DNA of 64,000 nt from Bin87 sp965208015 (GCA_965208015.1 CBDBNT010000003.1:310001-374000); one strand, 5' to 3'. Shown: positions 8,917 through 18,500, counted from the first letter of the stretch. The notes: generated from the letters alone by a model not told the origin. A program made the numbers and translations.

Positions 8917-8977
8917 ATCGCACACCGAGGATCAATTATCGCGGGCGATTATAGCGCAGACGGGCGTGTGCAACCTT

Positions 8978-8987
8978 GACAACGCGG
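8978..8987. repeat. Target site duplication, left copy
   Basis: GACAACGCGG directly before the left terminal repeat of the insertion sequence is identical to 10171-10180 directly after its right end. Confidence 0.9.
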
Positions 8988-10170
8988 CTCACGCGTACCC
9001 ACTTTGAGTTGAAGGGTTGAAAAAGGTCGGCCTCTCCGGGTAAGGAACGGGTTACCAACCACCGTTTCCACCAGGGGAGGACGACCATGCCATGGTATCA
9101 CCAGGTTGCCACATTTCTGAACGATGCACTGCCGCAGTTTCGAGCCACTCGTCGCGCCAATCTGGTGCTGCTCACTGCGGCCATTCTCCAGCGGCGCACC
9201 CTGGTGATCTCGGTGTTGGTACGGTCGTGGCACGTTCAGCTGCCCTATTCTCACCATCAGCGTAAGAAGCGGCTGTTTCGCTTTCTGTCCAACACCGCTT
9301 TTGATAGCGTAACGGTGCAGACGGCATTGTTGGGGACCATTTGTCAGACGGCCCGATTGCGGGGACTGGTTCCCATCATGATTGACTGGTCGGATCTGGG
9401 CCAGGGACGCAACGGTTTGTTTGCGGCCGTCTGCTTTCGGGGTCGTGGGCTGCCCTTGCTCAGCTGGGTGTCCACGCCGGCAGAGTTGGACCCGTCCCAG
9501 AACCGAGTGGAGGAGTTCTTCATCGGTCGGCTGTTGCGCCACTTGCCCGCCAACATCCGGCCCCTGCTGCTGGCGGACCGAGGCTTCGGGCGGGCCAGCC
9601 TGCTCCGCTTCGTGCAGCAGATGCCTAACCACACCGGCTATCCCGTGGACTACGTAGTGCGTCTCAAGGGCGACGTGGTGGTGCAGCGCGCCGATTATCG
9701 CGGTCGGTTGCGGGACTATCCCTTGCGCAAGGGCCGGATCAACTTCTGGCCGCAAACCCTTTACCGATCCGACGGCGCCGTGGTCATCAATTTGGTCTTG
9801 TACTGGGCCCGTGGCCATCGGGAACCCTGGTATCTGGCCACGTCCCTGACTGATCCCCGACTGGCAGTGAAGATGTATCGGAAGCGGATGCAACCGGAGC
9901 AGTACTTCAAGGATGGCAAGCAGCGCTTCGGGCTGGACCGCAGCACGGTAACCACCACCGCCCGGCTGCAACGGCTGCTGGTAGCGCTGCTCCTGGCCTG
10001 CTGCTTGCTGATACTGGCAGGAATGCGCGCCTCGCCAACCTTCCGACGACAGGTCTGCTCCCGGGGCAAATTGGGCATCTTACACTTGGGCTACGAATAC
10101 TACCTGGCCACTCCCGACCCACCCGACGACTTCTTCACCATTGCACGCCGACAAACCGGGTACGCGTGAG
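8988..10170 (+). mobile_element. Complete IS4-family insertion sequence (1183 bp)
   Basis: The element is bounded by perfect 13-base inverted repeats, CTCACGCGTACCC at 8988-9000 and GGGTACGCGTGAG at 10158-10170; the match extends imperfectly to 19 bases (17 of 19). A 10-base target duplication flanks it on both sides. It carries one intact transposase gene whose stop codon lies inside the right repeat. Perfect ends, intact gene and perfect duplication point to recent insertion. It sits between cysC and the SelW-like gene, about 75 bases upstream of the latter. Confidence 0.93.
9087..10169 (+). CDS. IS4-family DDE transposase
   Basis: This 360-residue transposase carries the DDE triad of the IS4 family: D100 in MIDWSDL, D164 in LLLADRGFGR, and E271 within the exact Y-(2)-R-(3)-E-(6)-K signature (YRKRMQPEQYFKDGK). 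It catalyses cut-and-paste movement of the surrounding element. The frame is intact, so the protein is likely functional. The last residues (QTGYA) and the TGA are encoded by the right inverted repeat. The ATG at 9087 is preceded by a GGGGAGG stretch. Confidence 0.95.
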   Translation: MPWYHQVATFLNDALPQFRATRRANLVLLTAAILQRRTLVISVLVRSWHVQLPYSHHQRKKRLFRFLSNTAFDSVTVQTALLGTICQTARLRGLVPIMIDWSDLGQGRNGLFAAVCFRGRGLPLLSWVSTPAELDPSQNRVEEFFIGRLLRHLPANIRPLLLADRGFGRASLLRFVQQMPNHTGYPVDYVVRLKGDVVVQRADYRGRLRDYPLRKGRINFWPQTLYRSDGAVVINLVLYWARGHREPWYLATSLTDPRLAVKMYRKRMQPEQYFKDGKQRFGLDRSTVTTTARLQRLLVALLLACCLLILAGMRASPTFRRQVCSRGKLGILHLGYEYYLATPDPPDDFFTIARRQTGYA

Positions 10171-10180
10171 GACAACGCGG
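10171..10180. repeat. Target site duplication, right copy
   Basis: GACAACGCGG immediately after the right terminal repeat matches 8978-8987. Confidence 0.9.
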
Positions 10181-10183
10181 CGG

Positions 10184-10212
10184 TTGGAACAACCCTTCAT
10201 TTGTGATAGAAT
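10184..10212 (+). promoter_or_regulatory. Probable promoter of the SelW-like gene
   Basis: TTGGAA (10184-10189), a 17-base spacer and TAGAAT (10207-10212) with a TGA extension just before the -10 lie about 44 bases ahead of the ATG. It is wholly downstream of the insertion sequence, so the insertion leaves it intact. Confidence 0.5.
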
Positions 10213-10255
10213 TCTCAAAGCAGGCGCCGATAATCGGCTCCAAACGGAGGAAAAC

Positions 10256-10543
10256 ATGGAAGGCAAAGTCCAGATCGAGATCACCTACTGCGTGCCTTGA
10301 CAGCACCACGCTACCGCCACGTGGATGGCGAACGAGTTTTTCCGAGCCTACGGCGGCGACGCCGCGATCACCATCTCCCCGCGCGGCCAGAGCATCATGG
10401 AAGTGTTCGTGGACGGCGAGAAGATCTTTGACAGGAAGGCTGAGGGGAACATCTACCCCGACCTGGGCCGCGTCCGCAAGATGAAGGAAGTCATCTCCGC
10501 GAAGATCGCGCAGGTCGACTTGGCTGTGGCTGCCGACAACTAG
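10256..10543 (+). CDS. SelW-like (Rdx family) selenoprotein with in-frame UGA
   Basis: The frame from ATG 10256 encodes 95 residues if the TGA at 10298-10300 (codon 15) is read as selenocysteine. It then contains the Rdx-family redox motif CxxU (Tyr-Cys12-Val-Pro-Sec15) after a first beta strand (KVQIEITY). Downstream come the family features: an ATWMANEFF helix, ITISPRGQSIMEVFVDG, EKIFDRKAEGNIYPD and a final helix. Rdx proteins are small thioredoxin-fold redox proteins. GGAGG lies five bases before the ATG. The ORF starting after the TGA (ATG 10325) would lack the first strand and the active site. A candidate SECIS hairpin follows the UGA. The family is clear; selenocysteine insertion is inferred. 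Confidence 0.85.
10301..10330 (+). promoter_or_regulatory. Candidate bacterial SECIS hairpin of the SelW-like gene
   Basis: CGCCA (10315-10319) pairs with TGGCG (10326-10330) around the six-base loop CGTGGA. The loop starts 20 bases after the UGA and has G as its second base, matching published bacterial SECIS rules (short apical loop about 16-37 bases from UGA, G among its first two bases). A competing stem, CCACG (10306-10310) with CGTGG (10320-10324), is possible. Confidence 0.5.
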
Positions 10544-10568
10544 TCGAGCCCAATCGCTGAATAACGAG

Positions 10569-10601
10569 CCGCCGCCCCGGCGAGGGCGGCGGTTTTCGTT
10601 T
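10569..10601 (+). terminator. Rho-independent terminator after the SelW-like gene
   Basis: CCGCCGCCC (10569-10577) pairs perfectly with GGGCGGCGG (10584-10592) around a six-base loop, followed by TTTTCGTTT. It lies 26 bases after the stop and before the convergent tmk gene. Confidence 0.85.
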
Positions 10602-10626
10602 GTCCCGGTATGTCGTTAGCATGGAC

Positions 10627-11295
10627 CTACGGCACGCGCACGGACGGTATTTTGGTCGTGAGCAACCCCTCTATGGCTGCCCGCACCGCGGTTGAAACCT
10701 GGTCGATTGAACGGTGGCCGTCAACGACGTGCCAGTGGTCAGGGTCGGACTCGGCTTGTTTCAAGAATCCCCGCCGAACGTTGTCATGAAACACCATGAT
10801 TTCTTCTTCAAACCGGTCAGGTGCGCCGGCCATAGGCAGGGCGAGTTGCAGTTGCCGACTGTTCACCCGCTCCAATCCAATCAAAGGATCAATGTTCAGC
10901 AAAATGGTGAGGTCGGGATACAATCGGCCGGTGGCAAAATCGTTCAGCCACTGAATGCGCTCCAATTTGATACCGCGACCGTGTCCCTGGTAGGCGACCG
11001 TAGATCCGGCGAAGCGATCAGCGATGACGACGGCGCCGTCGTCCAGTAGAGGTCGAATCCGCTCCTCCACCAACTGGGCTCGAGAAGCCTCAAACAGGAG
11101 GAGTTCGGCCGACGGGACTATGGGCTCGTTGTTGACCAGGTAGGCACGCAGGTAGTCCCCCAATTGGGTTGAGCCCGGCTCACGCAACAGCACGGCGTTG
11201 TAGCCCTGAGCGCACAAGTGTGATTCCAGGCAGCGTGCCTGCGTGGACTTGCCGGCGCCCTCGCCACCCTCAAAGGCTATGAACACCCCCGACAT
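10627..11295 (-). CDS. tmk: Thymidylate kinase
   Basis: This 222-residue kinase phosphorylates dTMP to dTDP. It has the P-loop FEGGEGAGKSTQ, the LLREPGST segment, and the DRFAGSTVAYQGHGRG substrate-binding motif, followed by a nucleotide-binding RLYPDLTILLNID. Lid sequences are consistent with the bacterial family, and its length is normal. It starts with ATG after a weak GGGGGT. It converges on the SelW-like gene across the terminator at 10569-10601. Confidence 0.93.
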   Translation of the reverse strand: MSGVFIAFEGGEGAGKSTQARCLESHLCAQGYNAVLLREPGSTQLGDYLRAYLVNNEPIVPSAELLLFEASRAQLVEERIRPLLDDGAVVIADRFAGSTVAYQGHGRGIKLERIQWLNDFATGRLYPDLTILLNIDPLIGLERVNSRQLQLALPMAGAPDRFEEEIMVFHDNVRRGFLKQAESDPDHWHVVDGHRSIDQVSTAVRAAIEGLLTTKIPSVRVP

Positions 11296-11396
11296 CGCCG
11301 TGACCCCCGCTTGCGTATCAACGTAACGGCGTCAGGGTATCAGAAGCAGGGACGACGTTATGCGTGTCGCCACCCCGCATTTCAGGCAACACGTCG

Positions 11397-13067
<1,671 letters not shown>

Positions 13068-13150
13068 CTATGCCTCCCGGTGGCGCTGCGTATCGCCGAT
13101 CTATTCTGGCGGGCTCTTTGGAAATGACAGGTTATTGGCTGAGCCGGTGG

Positions 13151-13771
13151 CTAGCGGACACGGGGCGTATCGATCAGGGGAGCGTCGGGATCAAATGCCG
13201 GTCCGCCGGCCAGGGAAACGAAATAGCGGTGAATGCGCGCGTCGTCGGTGAGCTCGGGGTGGAACGACGTGGCCATCATGTTGCCCTGCTGCACCGCGAC
13301 CGGCCGGCCGTCGGGGAGCGCCGCCAGGACGTTAACTGGGTCTCCTACCCGGATTATGACCGGCGCGCGAATGAATATGGCGTGATACTCCCGCTCGCCC
13401 AGCGCTTTGATGTGCAGGTCCTGTTCGAAAGAATCGACCTGGCGACCGAAGGCATTGCGCTGGACGCCCACGTCCATGAGCCCCATGGGCACCGGGTCTT
13501 CCTCGGTGATTTCATTCGCCAGCATGATCATGCCGGCGCACGTGCCCCACACGGCTTTACCCCGTTTTGCCATGTCCACGACCGGTTCGCGGAGATCGTA
13601 CAGCGACATCAGCCGGCTGAGAGTGGTGCTCTCACCTCCCGGGATGATGAGCCCGTCCAAGCCTTCGAGGTGCTTGGGCAAGCGCACCTCGCTGGCCGTA
13701 ACGCCCACACTGCGGAGCACGTGGCAGTGCTCCGCGAAATCACCCTGGACTGCTAAAACGCCGATGTTCAA
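13151..13771 (-). CDS. pdxT: Pyridoxal 5'-phosphate synthase glutaminase subunit
   Basis: This 206-residue class I glutamine amidotransferase supplies ammonia to PdxS. It shows GVLAVQGDFAEH at the start, LIIPGGESTT, the nucleophile Cys in WGTCAGMIMLA, RNAFGRQVDSFE, and the catalytic HPEL near the end. It begins with TTG (MNIGVLAVQ), the only start that keeps the first strand. It lies 57 bases downstream of pdxS on the same strand. Confidence 0.94.
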   Translation of the reverse strand: MNIGVLAVQGDFAEHCHVLRSVGVTASEVRLPKHLEGLDGLIIPGGESTTLSRLMSLYDLREPVVDMAKRGKAVWGTCAGMIMLANEITEEDPVPMGLMDVGVQRNAFGRQVDSFEQDLHIKALGEREYHAIFIRAPVIIRVGDPVNVLAALPDGRPVAVQQGNMMATSFHPELTDDARIHRYFVSLAGGPAFDPDAPLIDTPRVR

Positions 13772-13828
13772 CTAACCGAACTGCCTCTCTGACTTGAGCT
13801 CGATAAGTTGGTACCGATGGGGACCCGA

Positions 13829-14722
13829 TCAGACGCTGCGGGTTGCGAGCAGTTCCTGGTCGGACAGCTCGCGGACGCTGCGGCCAACCATGGGCTCGCC
13901 CAGGTCCTTGGACACGTCGGCCAGAATGTGCGGGTCATTGTAGTGGGTGACCGCCTGGACGATGGCGTGACCGCGGCGCACCGGGTCGCCGGACTTGAAG
14001 ATGCCCGAGCCCACGAATACGCCGTCAGCGCCCAGTTGCATCATCAGCGCGGCGTCGGCCGGGGTGGCCACGCCACCGGCGGCGAAATTCACTACGGGCA
14101 GGCGGCCTTCCTCGCGAGTCTGCATAAGCAGGTCGAGGCTCACGCGCATGTCCCGCGCCTCTACCACCAACTCGTCGTCGGGCATGTTGCGCAGCTTGCG
14201 GATGGCGTCCTGGACGGCCCGCATGTGGCGCACGGCTTCCACCACGTCGCCGGTGCCAGCCTCGCCTTTGGTGCGGATCATGGCCGCGCCTTCGGAGATG
14301 CGACGCAGGGCCTCACCCAGGTCGCGGCAGCCGCAAACGAAGGGCACGGTGTAGTCGTGCTTCCAGACGTGGTGCTGCTCGTCGGCCGGGGTCAGCACCT
14401 CCGACTCGTCCACGTAGTCCACGCCCATGGCCTCGAGGATCTGCGCTTCTACGAAGTGTCCGATGCGGCACTTGGCCATGACGGGAATGGAGACGGAGTT
14501 GATGATCTGGGCGATCATGGACGGATCGCTCATGCGCGCCACGCCCCCGTCGGCCCGGATATCCGCAGGCACCCGCTCCAGTGCCATCACCGCCACCGCG
14601 CCGGCTTCCTGGGCGATGCGGGCCTGGTCCGGGGTGACCACGTCCATGATGACGCCACCCTTGAGCATCTGGGCGTGGCCGGATTTGACGGTAAAGGTAC
14701 CGGTCAGGACGTCAGCAACCAT
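13829..14722 (-). CDS. pdxS: Pyridoxal 5'-phosphate synthase lyase subunit
   Basis: This 297-residue TIM-barrel protein condenses ribose 5-phosphate, glyceraldehyde 3-phosphate and ammonia to PLP. The N-terminal HAQMLKGGVIMDVVTPDQA with its active-site lysine, MALERVPADIRADGGVARM, and the long VNFAAGGVATPADAALMMQL segment are near-invariant in PdxS. GAGGAGG lies before the ATG. It is co-transcribed with pdxT. The 12+12 synthase complex is the deoxyxylulose-independent route to vitamin B6. Confidence 0.96.
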   Translation of the reverse strand: MVADVLTGTFTVKSGHAQMLKGGVIMDVVTPDQARIAQEAGAVAVMALERVPADIRADGGVARMSDPSMIAQIINSVSIPVMAKCRIGHFVEAQILEAMGVDYVDESEVLTPADEQHHVWKHDYTVPFVCGCRDLGEALRRISEGAAMIRTKGEAGTGDVVEAVRHMRAVQDAIRKLRNMPDDELVVEARDMRVSLDLLMQTREEGRLPVVNFAAGGVATPADAALMMQLGADGVFVGSGIFKSGDPVRRGHAIVQAVTHYNDPHILADVSKDLGEPMVGRSVRELSDQELLATRSV

Positions 14723-15044
14723 GTGCGCGCCTCCTCAATCACAAAACGAAAGGTTGAAACCATTATAGCCGTCGCCGCCGGGCCAATCAAATAGCGCGGA
14801 CATGGCAACTGTTCAGACTTGAGGGGAGCCTCCCCAGTGCAAAGCCGTCCTACCGGCGCAAGAACGGCCGGCTCCACGTCGGAGAGCGGGGCCGGTACCT
14901 GGAAATCCTTGCCACGCTTGCAGTTGCCTGCGACCTTGACGCCGGATTGAGTCGGATCGTGTTGCGGTAAGCACAGATTATCTGGGAAACGGGCGGGTGA
15001 CTTTGGCCGGCAGCTTTGCCTGGCTTCTAACTCAGGGAGGTTGA
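14723..15044. other. Gene-free stretch upstream of pdxS
   Basis: The 322 bases hold the pdxS ribosome binding site at one end. No ORF with recognisable homology, RNA gene or strong hairpin was seen in the rest. Confidence 0.5.
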
Positions 15045-15320
15045 TCAGCCCCTATGGCCCCGGCCTATATCGGAATCCCAAAGCCGCAGGAACATGAGAG
15101 CCTTGCGCCCACCGACATAGTACGCTGTTGCTCCAATGATTCCGAATAGGAGGAATACTACGATTTGCAAGATCAGAAGGGGTCCTCTAGGCAATGCGAG
15201 CACCGCATCGTGGAGGCTTGTCGGCGCGAAATGTACAAATATCACGATGGGCAGAACGCCACATGCTCCTCCGACAACCGAGCAGGATATCATGAAGATA
15301 TACGTAATAGGTTTTCGCAC
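15045..15320 (-). CDS. Small two-helix membrane protein of unknown function
   Basis: This 91-residue protein has two hydrophobic helices, one at residues 6-30 and one at about 48-70, separated by a short polar loop, and a basic C-terminus. It starts with GTG preceded by GGGAGGCGAG, a good ribosome binding site, which is the main reason to treat it as real. It follows rnc on the same strand after about 45 bases. No family was recognised. Confidence 0.5.
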   Translation of the reverse strand: MRKPITYIFMISCSVVGGACGVLPIVIFVHFAPTSLHDAVLALPRGPLLILQIVVFLLFGIIGATAYYVGGRKALMFLRLWDSDIGRGHRG

Positions 15321-15366
15321 GACGTCTCGCCTCCCGAGGAAATGCTTGCGCCGGGTTCGCCCGAAC

Positions 15367-16083
15367 CTAATTCGCCTTGGCCACTACGGCCAATGCGGCC
15401 CGCGCCGCCTCGGTTTCGGCGGCGTTTTTGCTGCGACCCACGCCGGCGCCCAATACGTCGCCGTCCACTGCCACTTCAACGGTGAATTGAGGTTGATGCG
15501 CCGGTCCGGAGGACGCCACTACCCGGTAGGTTGGCGTGGGTTGGCCCTGCCCTTGCAGCAATTCCTGGAGTTCCGCCTTGGGGTTGTCCGGTCGCCAGCC
15601 GGGCTTGCAGGCCGCGGTTAGAGGTTCCGACAGGGCGTGCAGCACCAATTCGCGCGCCGCGGCGTTGCCCTGGTCCAGGTAGACGGCGGCGATGACCGAT
15701 TCCATGACGTCGCCCATCACGGCTTCGCCGGCCCGCCCGCCCGACGCTTCGAACCCGCGCCCAAGAAGAACGTACTCGGCGAGGCCGAGATCCCGGGCCG
15801 CGTCGGCCAGCGCGCGTTGACTGAGCAGGGAAGTCCAGCGCCGGGTCAGGCCGCCCTCATCGCATTCCGGCAGGCGGCGGTACAGCTCCTCGCTCACGAT
15901 GAGGCGCGCCACCACGTCCCCCAGGAACTCGAGACGCTCGTAGGAATCCGTATCTGAACCGCCGGTCTCGTTGACGTAGGAGCGATGGGTCAACGCCTGA
16001 ATGAGCAAGCCCCGGTCCCGAAAGCTCAGGCCCAGGGCTTGTTCCAGTTCGGCGACCGGGCGATTTGCGCCGGGCGAACTCAT
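15367..16083 (-). CDS. rnc: Ribonuclease III
   Basis: This 238-residue protein cleaves double-stranded RNA in rRNA and mRNA processing. It has the catalytic signature ERLEFLGDVV, a second acidic site in GDVMESVIAAVYLDQG, and a C-terminal double-stranded RNA-binding domain (NPKAELQELLQGQGQPTPTY to KNAAETEAARAAL). The start was placed at MSSPGANRP; a GTG 12 codons upstream would overlap the preceding selenoprotein-like gene. Rnc starts 17 bases after that gene's stop, so the two are probably co-transcribed. Confidence 0.92.
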   Translation of the reverse strand: MSSPGANRPVAELEQALGLSFRDRGLLIQALTHRSYVNETGGSDTDSYERLEFLGDVVARLIVSEELYRRLPECDEGGLTRRWTSLLSQRALADAARDLGLAEYVLLGRGFEASGGRAGEAVMGDVMESVIAAVYLDQGNAAARELVLHALSEPLTAACKPGWRPDNPKAELQELLQGQGQPTPTYRVVASSGPAHQPQFTVEVAVDGDVLGAGVGRSKNAAETEAARAALAVVAKAN

Positions 16084-16099
16084 CCGGTGTCGAGCGCCG

Positions 16100-16732
16100 T
16101 TATCCGCGCACACCCTCATAGGGCCACGGCGGGGACGGTCGCTTGACCTCGCCCACGTGCTTGTGGTCGGCCATCATCTCGACCAGATTGTCGTAGATGG
16201 GTCCCGACTCGTCGTCGGACGGAATGAACATCTTGACGAAGGCGGAGTTGCCGTTCGGGAAGACATAGAGGGGCACGCCGAAGGCGCCGTGCACTTCCAC
16301 GGCCTCGGTGTGGCTCTCGCCGATCTCGCGGAGCACGTCCGGATCGGCCAGGTCCTCGGCAAACTGGCCCATGTCAACGCCCGACGCCTCGGCCACGGCG
16401 TTGATGGCGTCCGCGTCGGTCAGGTCGATGCGATCTTCGTGGCGAGCCTTCAGCAGGTTGATGAAGAAGCGGTCGAAGATCTCCTCGCCCTGGCGCTGCG
16501 CGGCGATGCCGGCCCGCAGCTCGAGCAGCGTGTTGTCCGAGTCGTCCTGCTCCCAGTACTTGAACCCGTCGTCGTTGTTGTTGTCGTGATTTACCTGGAC
16601 CAGCGAGAATGGCTTCAGATCCACGGCGATTTCGTGGTCGGTATTCTCGCGTACTTTCGCCCACCACATGGCAGCGTTGTACACGAAGGGTCAACGAAAG
16701 TCGTAATAAACGGTGAAATCAGTTTCGGCCAT
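16100..16732 (-). CDS. DsbA-fold selenoprotein (FrnE/DsbA-like) with in-frame UGA
   Basis: The frame from ATG 16732 encodes 210 residues if TGA at 16693-16691 (codon 14) is decoded. The first strand reads TDFTVYYDFR, then Sec14-Pro-Phe-Val-Tyr, where DsbA-like thioredoxin-fold proteins normally have the active-site Cys-Pro. The rest fits the fold: a helical insert with RHEDRIDLTDADAINAVAEA, and a cis-Pro strand (FGVPLYVF) near residue 160. GGGAGG stands nine bases before the ATG. The next usable start (GTG 16684) lies beyond the active site and lacks a ribosome binding site. The likely role is thiol-disulfide or peroxide redox chemistry. No signal peptide is visible, so it is probably cytoplasmic. 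Confidence 0.82.
16658..16676 (-). promoter_or_regulatory. Possible SECIS hairpin of the DsbA-fold gene
   Basis: On the minus strand CGCTGCC pairs with GGTGGGCG around the loop ATGT, with two G-U pairs and one bulged G. The loop lies 21 bases after the UGA, a suitable distance, but has no G in its first two bases. TTCG and CGAA further out could add a lower stem. It is weaker than the SelW-like hairpin. Confidence 0.3.
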
Positions 16733-16860
16733 GATTTGGACCTCCCTGTCTGTGTTTGACCGTTGGTCCCGGGTGGGTTTTCCGGGTTCACTTGGTTCGT
16801 GGGCGGATTGTAGCACAGACGACTTCGGACTGGGCAAGTGTCAACCTGTCAACGCTGGAA

Positions 16861-16988
16861 GTGAGTTCGCACGAACTCACCGAGGGACGTCAGAATCAGG
16901 ATTTCCAGGATTTCGAGATTTACTGGATTGGAGCCATCCGATGAAAAAGAACACCCAATCCTGCAATCCCGCAAATCCTGATTCTGAC
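16861..16988. repeat. Nested inverted repeats in an intergenic stretch
   Basis: A near-perfect 20-base palindrome (GTGAGTTCG, two bases, CGAACTCAC; 16861-16880) is followed by a perfect 16-base inverted repeat. Its arms are GTCAGAATCAGGATTT at 16889-16904 and its complement at 16973-16988. The interior holds further short complementary GGATTG/CAATCC segments. No gene overlaps. It looks like a dispersed palindromic repeat unit. Confidence 0.7.
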
Positions 16989-17000
16989 GACTTCCCGGCG

Positions 17001-17019
17001 CAAACCGGGTACGCATGAG
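17001..17019 (+). repeat. Solo right-end relic of the IS4-family element
   Basis: CAAACCGGGTACGCATGAG matches the right end of the intact element (10152-10170) at 18 of 19 bases. No transposase sequence or left end was found near it. Confidence 0.6.
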
Positions 17020-17074
17020 ATCGTTGCATTCATAACTTCGATGCAAACGCAACGGCACTATGCGCGAATCGTAA

Positions 17075-17103
17075 TTGACCCGAAATAGGCAGATTGCTAC
17101 AAT
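17075..17103 (+). promoter_or_regulatory. Probable sigma-70 promoter of the first P450 gene
   Basis: TTGACC (17075-17080), exactly 17 bases of spacer and TACAAT (17098-17103) lie about 80 bases before the ATG. Confidence 0.65.
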
Positions 17104-17185
17104 TGCCCAAACGCGGCGACAATAGCCGCTGGTCATCTATGCCCGGCGGTGAGTTTGACCATGAAAAGTCAACGGGAGGGACTTT

Positions 17186-18472
17186 ATGGTTACCACCTTT
17201 AACGAAAACCTGTTTTCCCCTGAAGTCATCCAGGACCCGTATACGTACTTCGGCCGGATGCGCGAGGAGGATCCGGTTCACTGGAATGACCCCTACAAGC
17301 TGTGGGTCATCACCAAGTACAAGGACTTGGTTTGGGTCACCCGGCGCCCCGAAGCGTTCTCTTCCGAGGTATTCCACCGCGACCCGTTGCCTCCGTACCC
17401 TTCGATCGACGAGTCGGACATGGGCCTCTACGAGGACGTGCGGAACTTCTTCAGCCAGTGGTTCATTCAGACCGACCGGCGCGCGGTCAGCACTCACGAG
17501 CACATTCGCGAGCACGGCGGCCCGGACCACACCGACATGCGGAAGGTCATCCACGGCTACTTCACCCCCAAGGCCATGGAACTCTGGCGCCCGCTGGTGC
17601 AATCGGCCATCAAGCAGTTGCTGGACGAGGCCGAAGAGCGCGGCCACATGGACGTGATGCGCGACTACGCTACGCCGCTGCCGCTGCTGGTGATCGCCGC
17701 CATGATGGGCATCGAGACCTACGACCGGCAGTTCATCCGCTCGCTGGCCGAGAAACTGCTGTTCATCGGCCGGGGCAACGCCGACCGGATGCAGCCGCTG
17801 TCCGAAGGCATCACCGAGCTTCAGGACTACCTGCGGCCCATGGTCAAAGCCCGCCTGGACAATCCCAACGGCGACCTGCTGGACAAGATGACCGACGCCG
17901 CCCGCACTACCAACGCGGCCGGACAGCGCATCATGGACGAAGAGCAGGTGGTCGCCAACGCCATCCTGTTGCTCCTGGCCGGTCACGAGACCACCATCAA
18001 CCTGATCTGCAACGGCACCCGGGCGTTCATGGAGCACCCCGACCAGTGGGAACTGTTCAAGAGCGACCCCGCCGGCAAGATGATCCGCGCTACCGAGGAG
18101 TGCCTGCGATACGACCCGCCGGTCAAGTCCATCACCCGCATCGCCGGTGAGGACGTCGAACTGGGCGGCAAGCTCATCCAGAAGGACGAGCGGATGCGCT
18201 GGTTCGTCACCTCCGCCAACCGTGACCCCGAAGTGTTCGACCGCCCCGACGACTTCGACGTCGAGCGGTATCCGAATCCTCACGTGGCCTTTGGCAGCGG
18301 CATTCACCACTGCCTGGGCGCGACCCTGGCGCGGCTGGAAGGGCAGGAAGCCTTCAAGGCCCTGGCCGAGCGGTTCCCGAACCTCAACATGAACTGCAAC
18401 TCCGACGACCTCACCTATACCTCCAGCATCACTTTCCGCACGCTGGAGACGCTGCCGGTGAGCCTGTCGTAA
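17186..18472 (+). CDS. Cytochrome P450 (first of four)
   Basis: This 428-residue soluble bacterial P450 has all family marks: the I-helix oxygen-activation motif LLAGHETT, the K-helix ExxR in TEECLRYDPP, and the heme loop FGSGIHHCLG with the thiolate Cys at about residue 376. The N-terminus (DPYTYFGRMREEDPVHW) is that of class I bacterial P450s with no membrane anchor. GGGAGG precedes the ATG. It needs electrons from a ferredoxin, and one is encoded at the end of this cluster. The substrate is unknown. It diverges more from the second and third genes than these do from each other. Confidence 0.95.
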   Translation: MVTTFNENLFSPEVIQDPYTYFGRMREEDPVHWNDPYKLWVITKYKDLVWVTRRPEAFSSEVFHRDPLPPYPSIDESDMGLYEDVRNFFSQWFIQTDRRAVSTHEHIREHGGPDHTDMRKVIHGYFTPKAMELWRPLVQSAIKQLLDEAEERGHMDVMRDYATPLPLLVIAAMMGIETYDRQFIRSLAEKLLFIGRGNADRMQPLSEGITELQDYLRPMVKARLDNPNGDLLDKMTDAARTTNAAGQRIMDEEQVVANAILLLLAGHETTINLICNGTRAFMEHPDQWELFKSDPAGKMIRATEECLRYDPPVKSITRIAGEDVELGGKLIQKDERMRWFVTSANRDPEVFDRPDDFDVERYPNPHVAFGSGIHHCLGATLARLEGQEAFKALAERFPNLNMNCNSDDLTYTSSITFRTLETLPVSLS

Positions 18473-18500
18473 TCGGTTCGCAAATCCCCGCAGGGTTACG

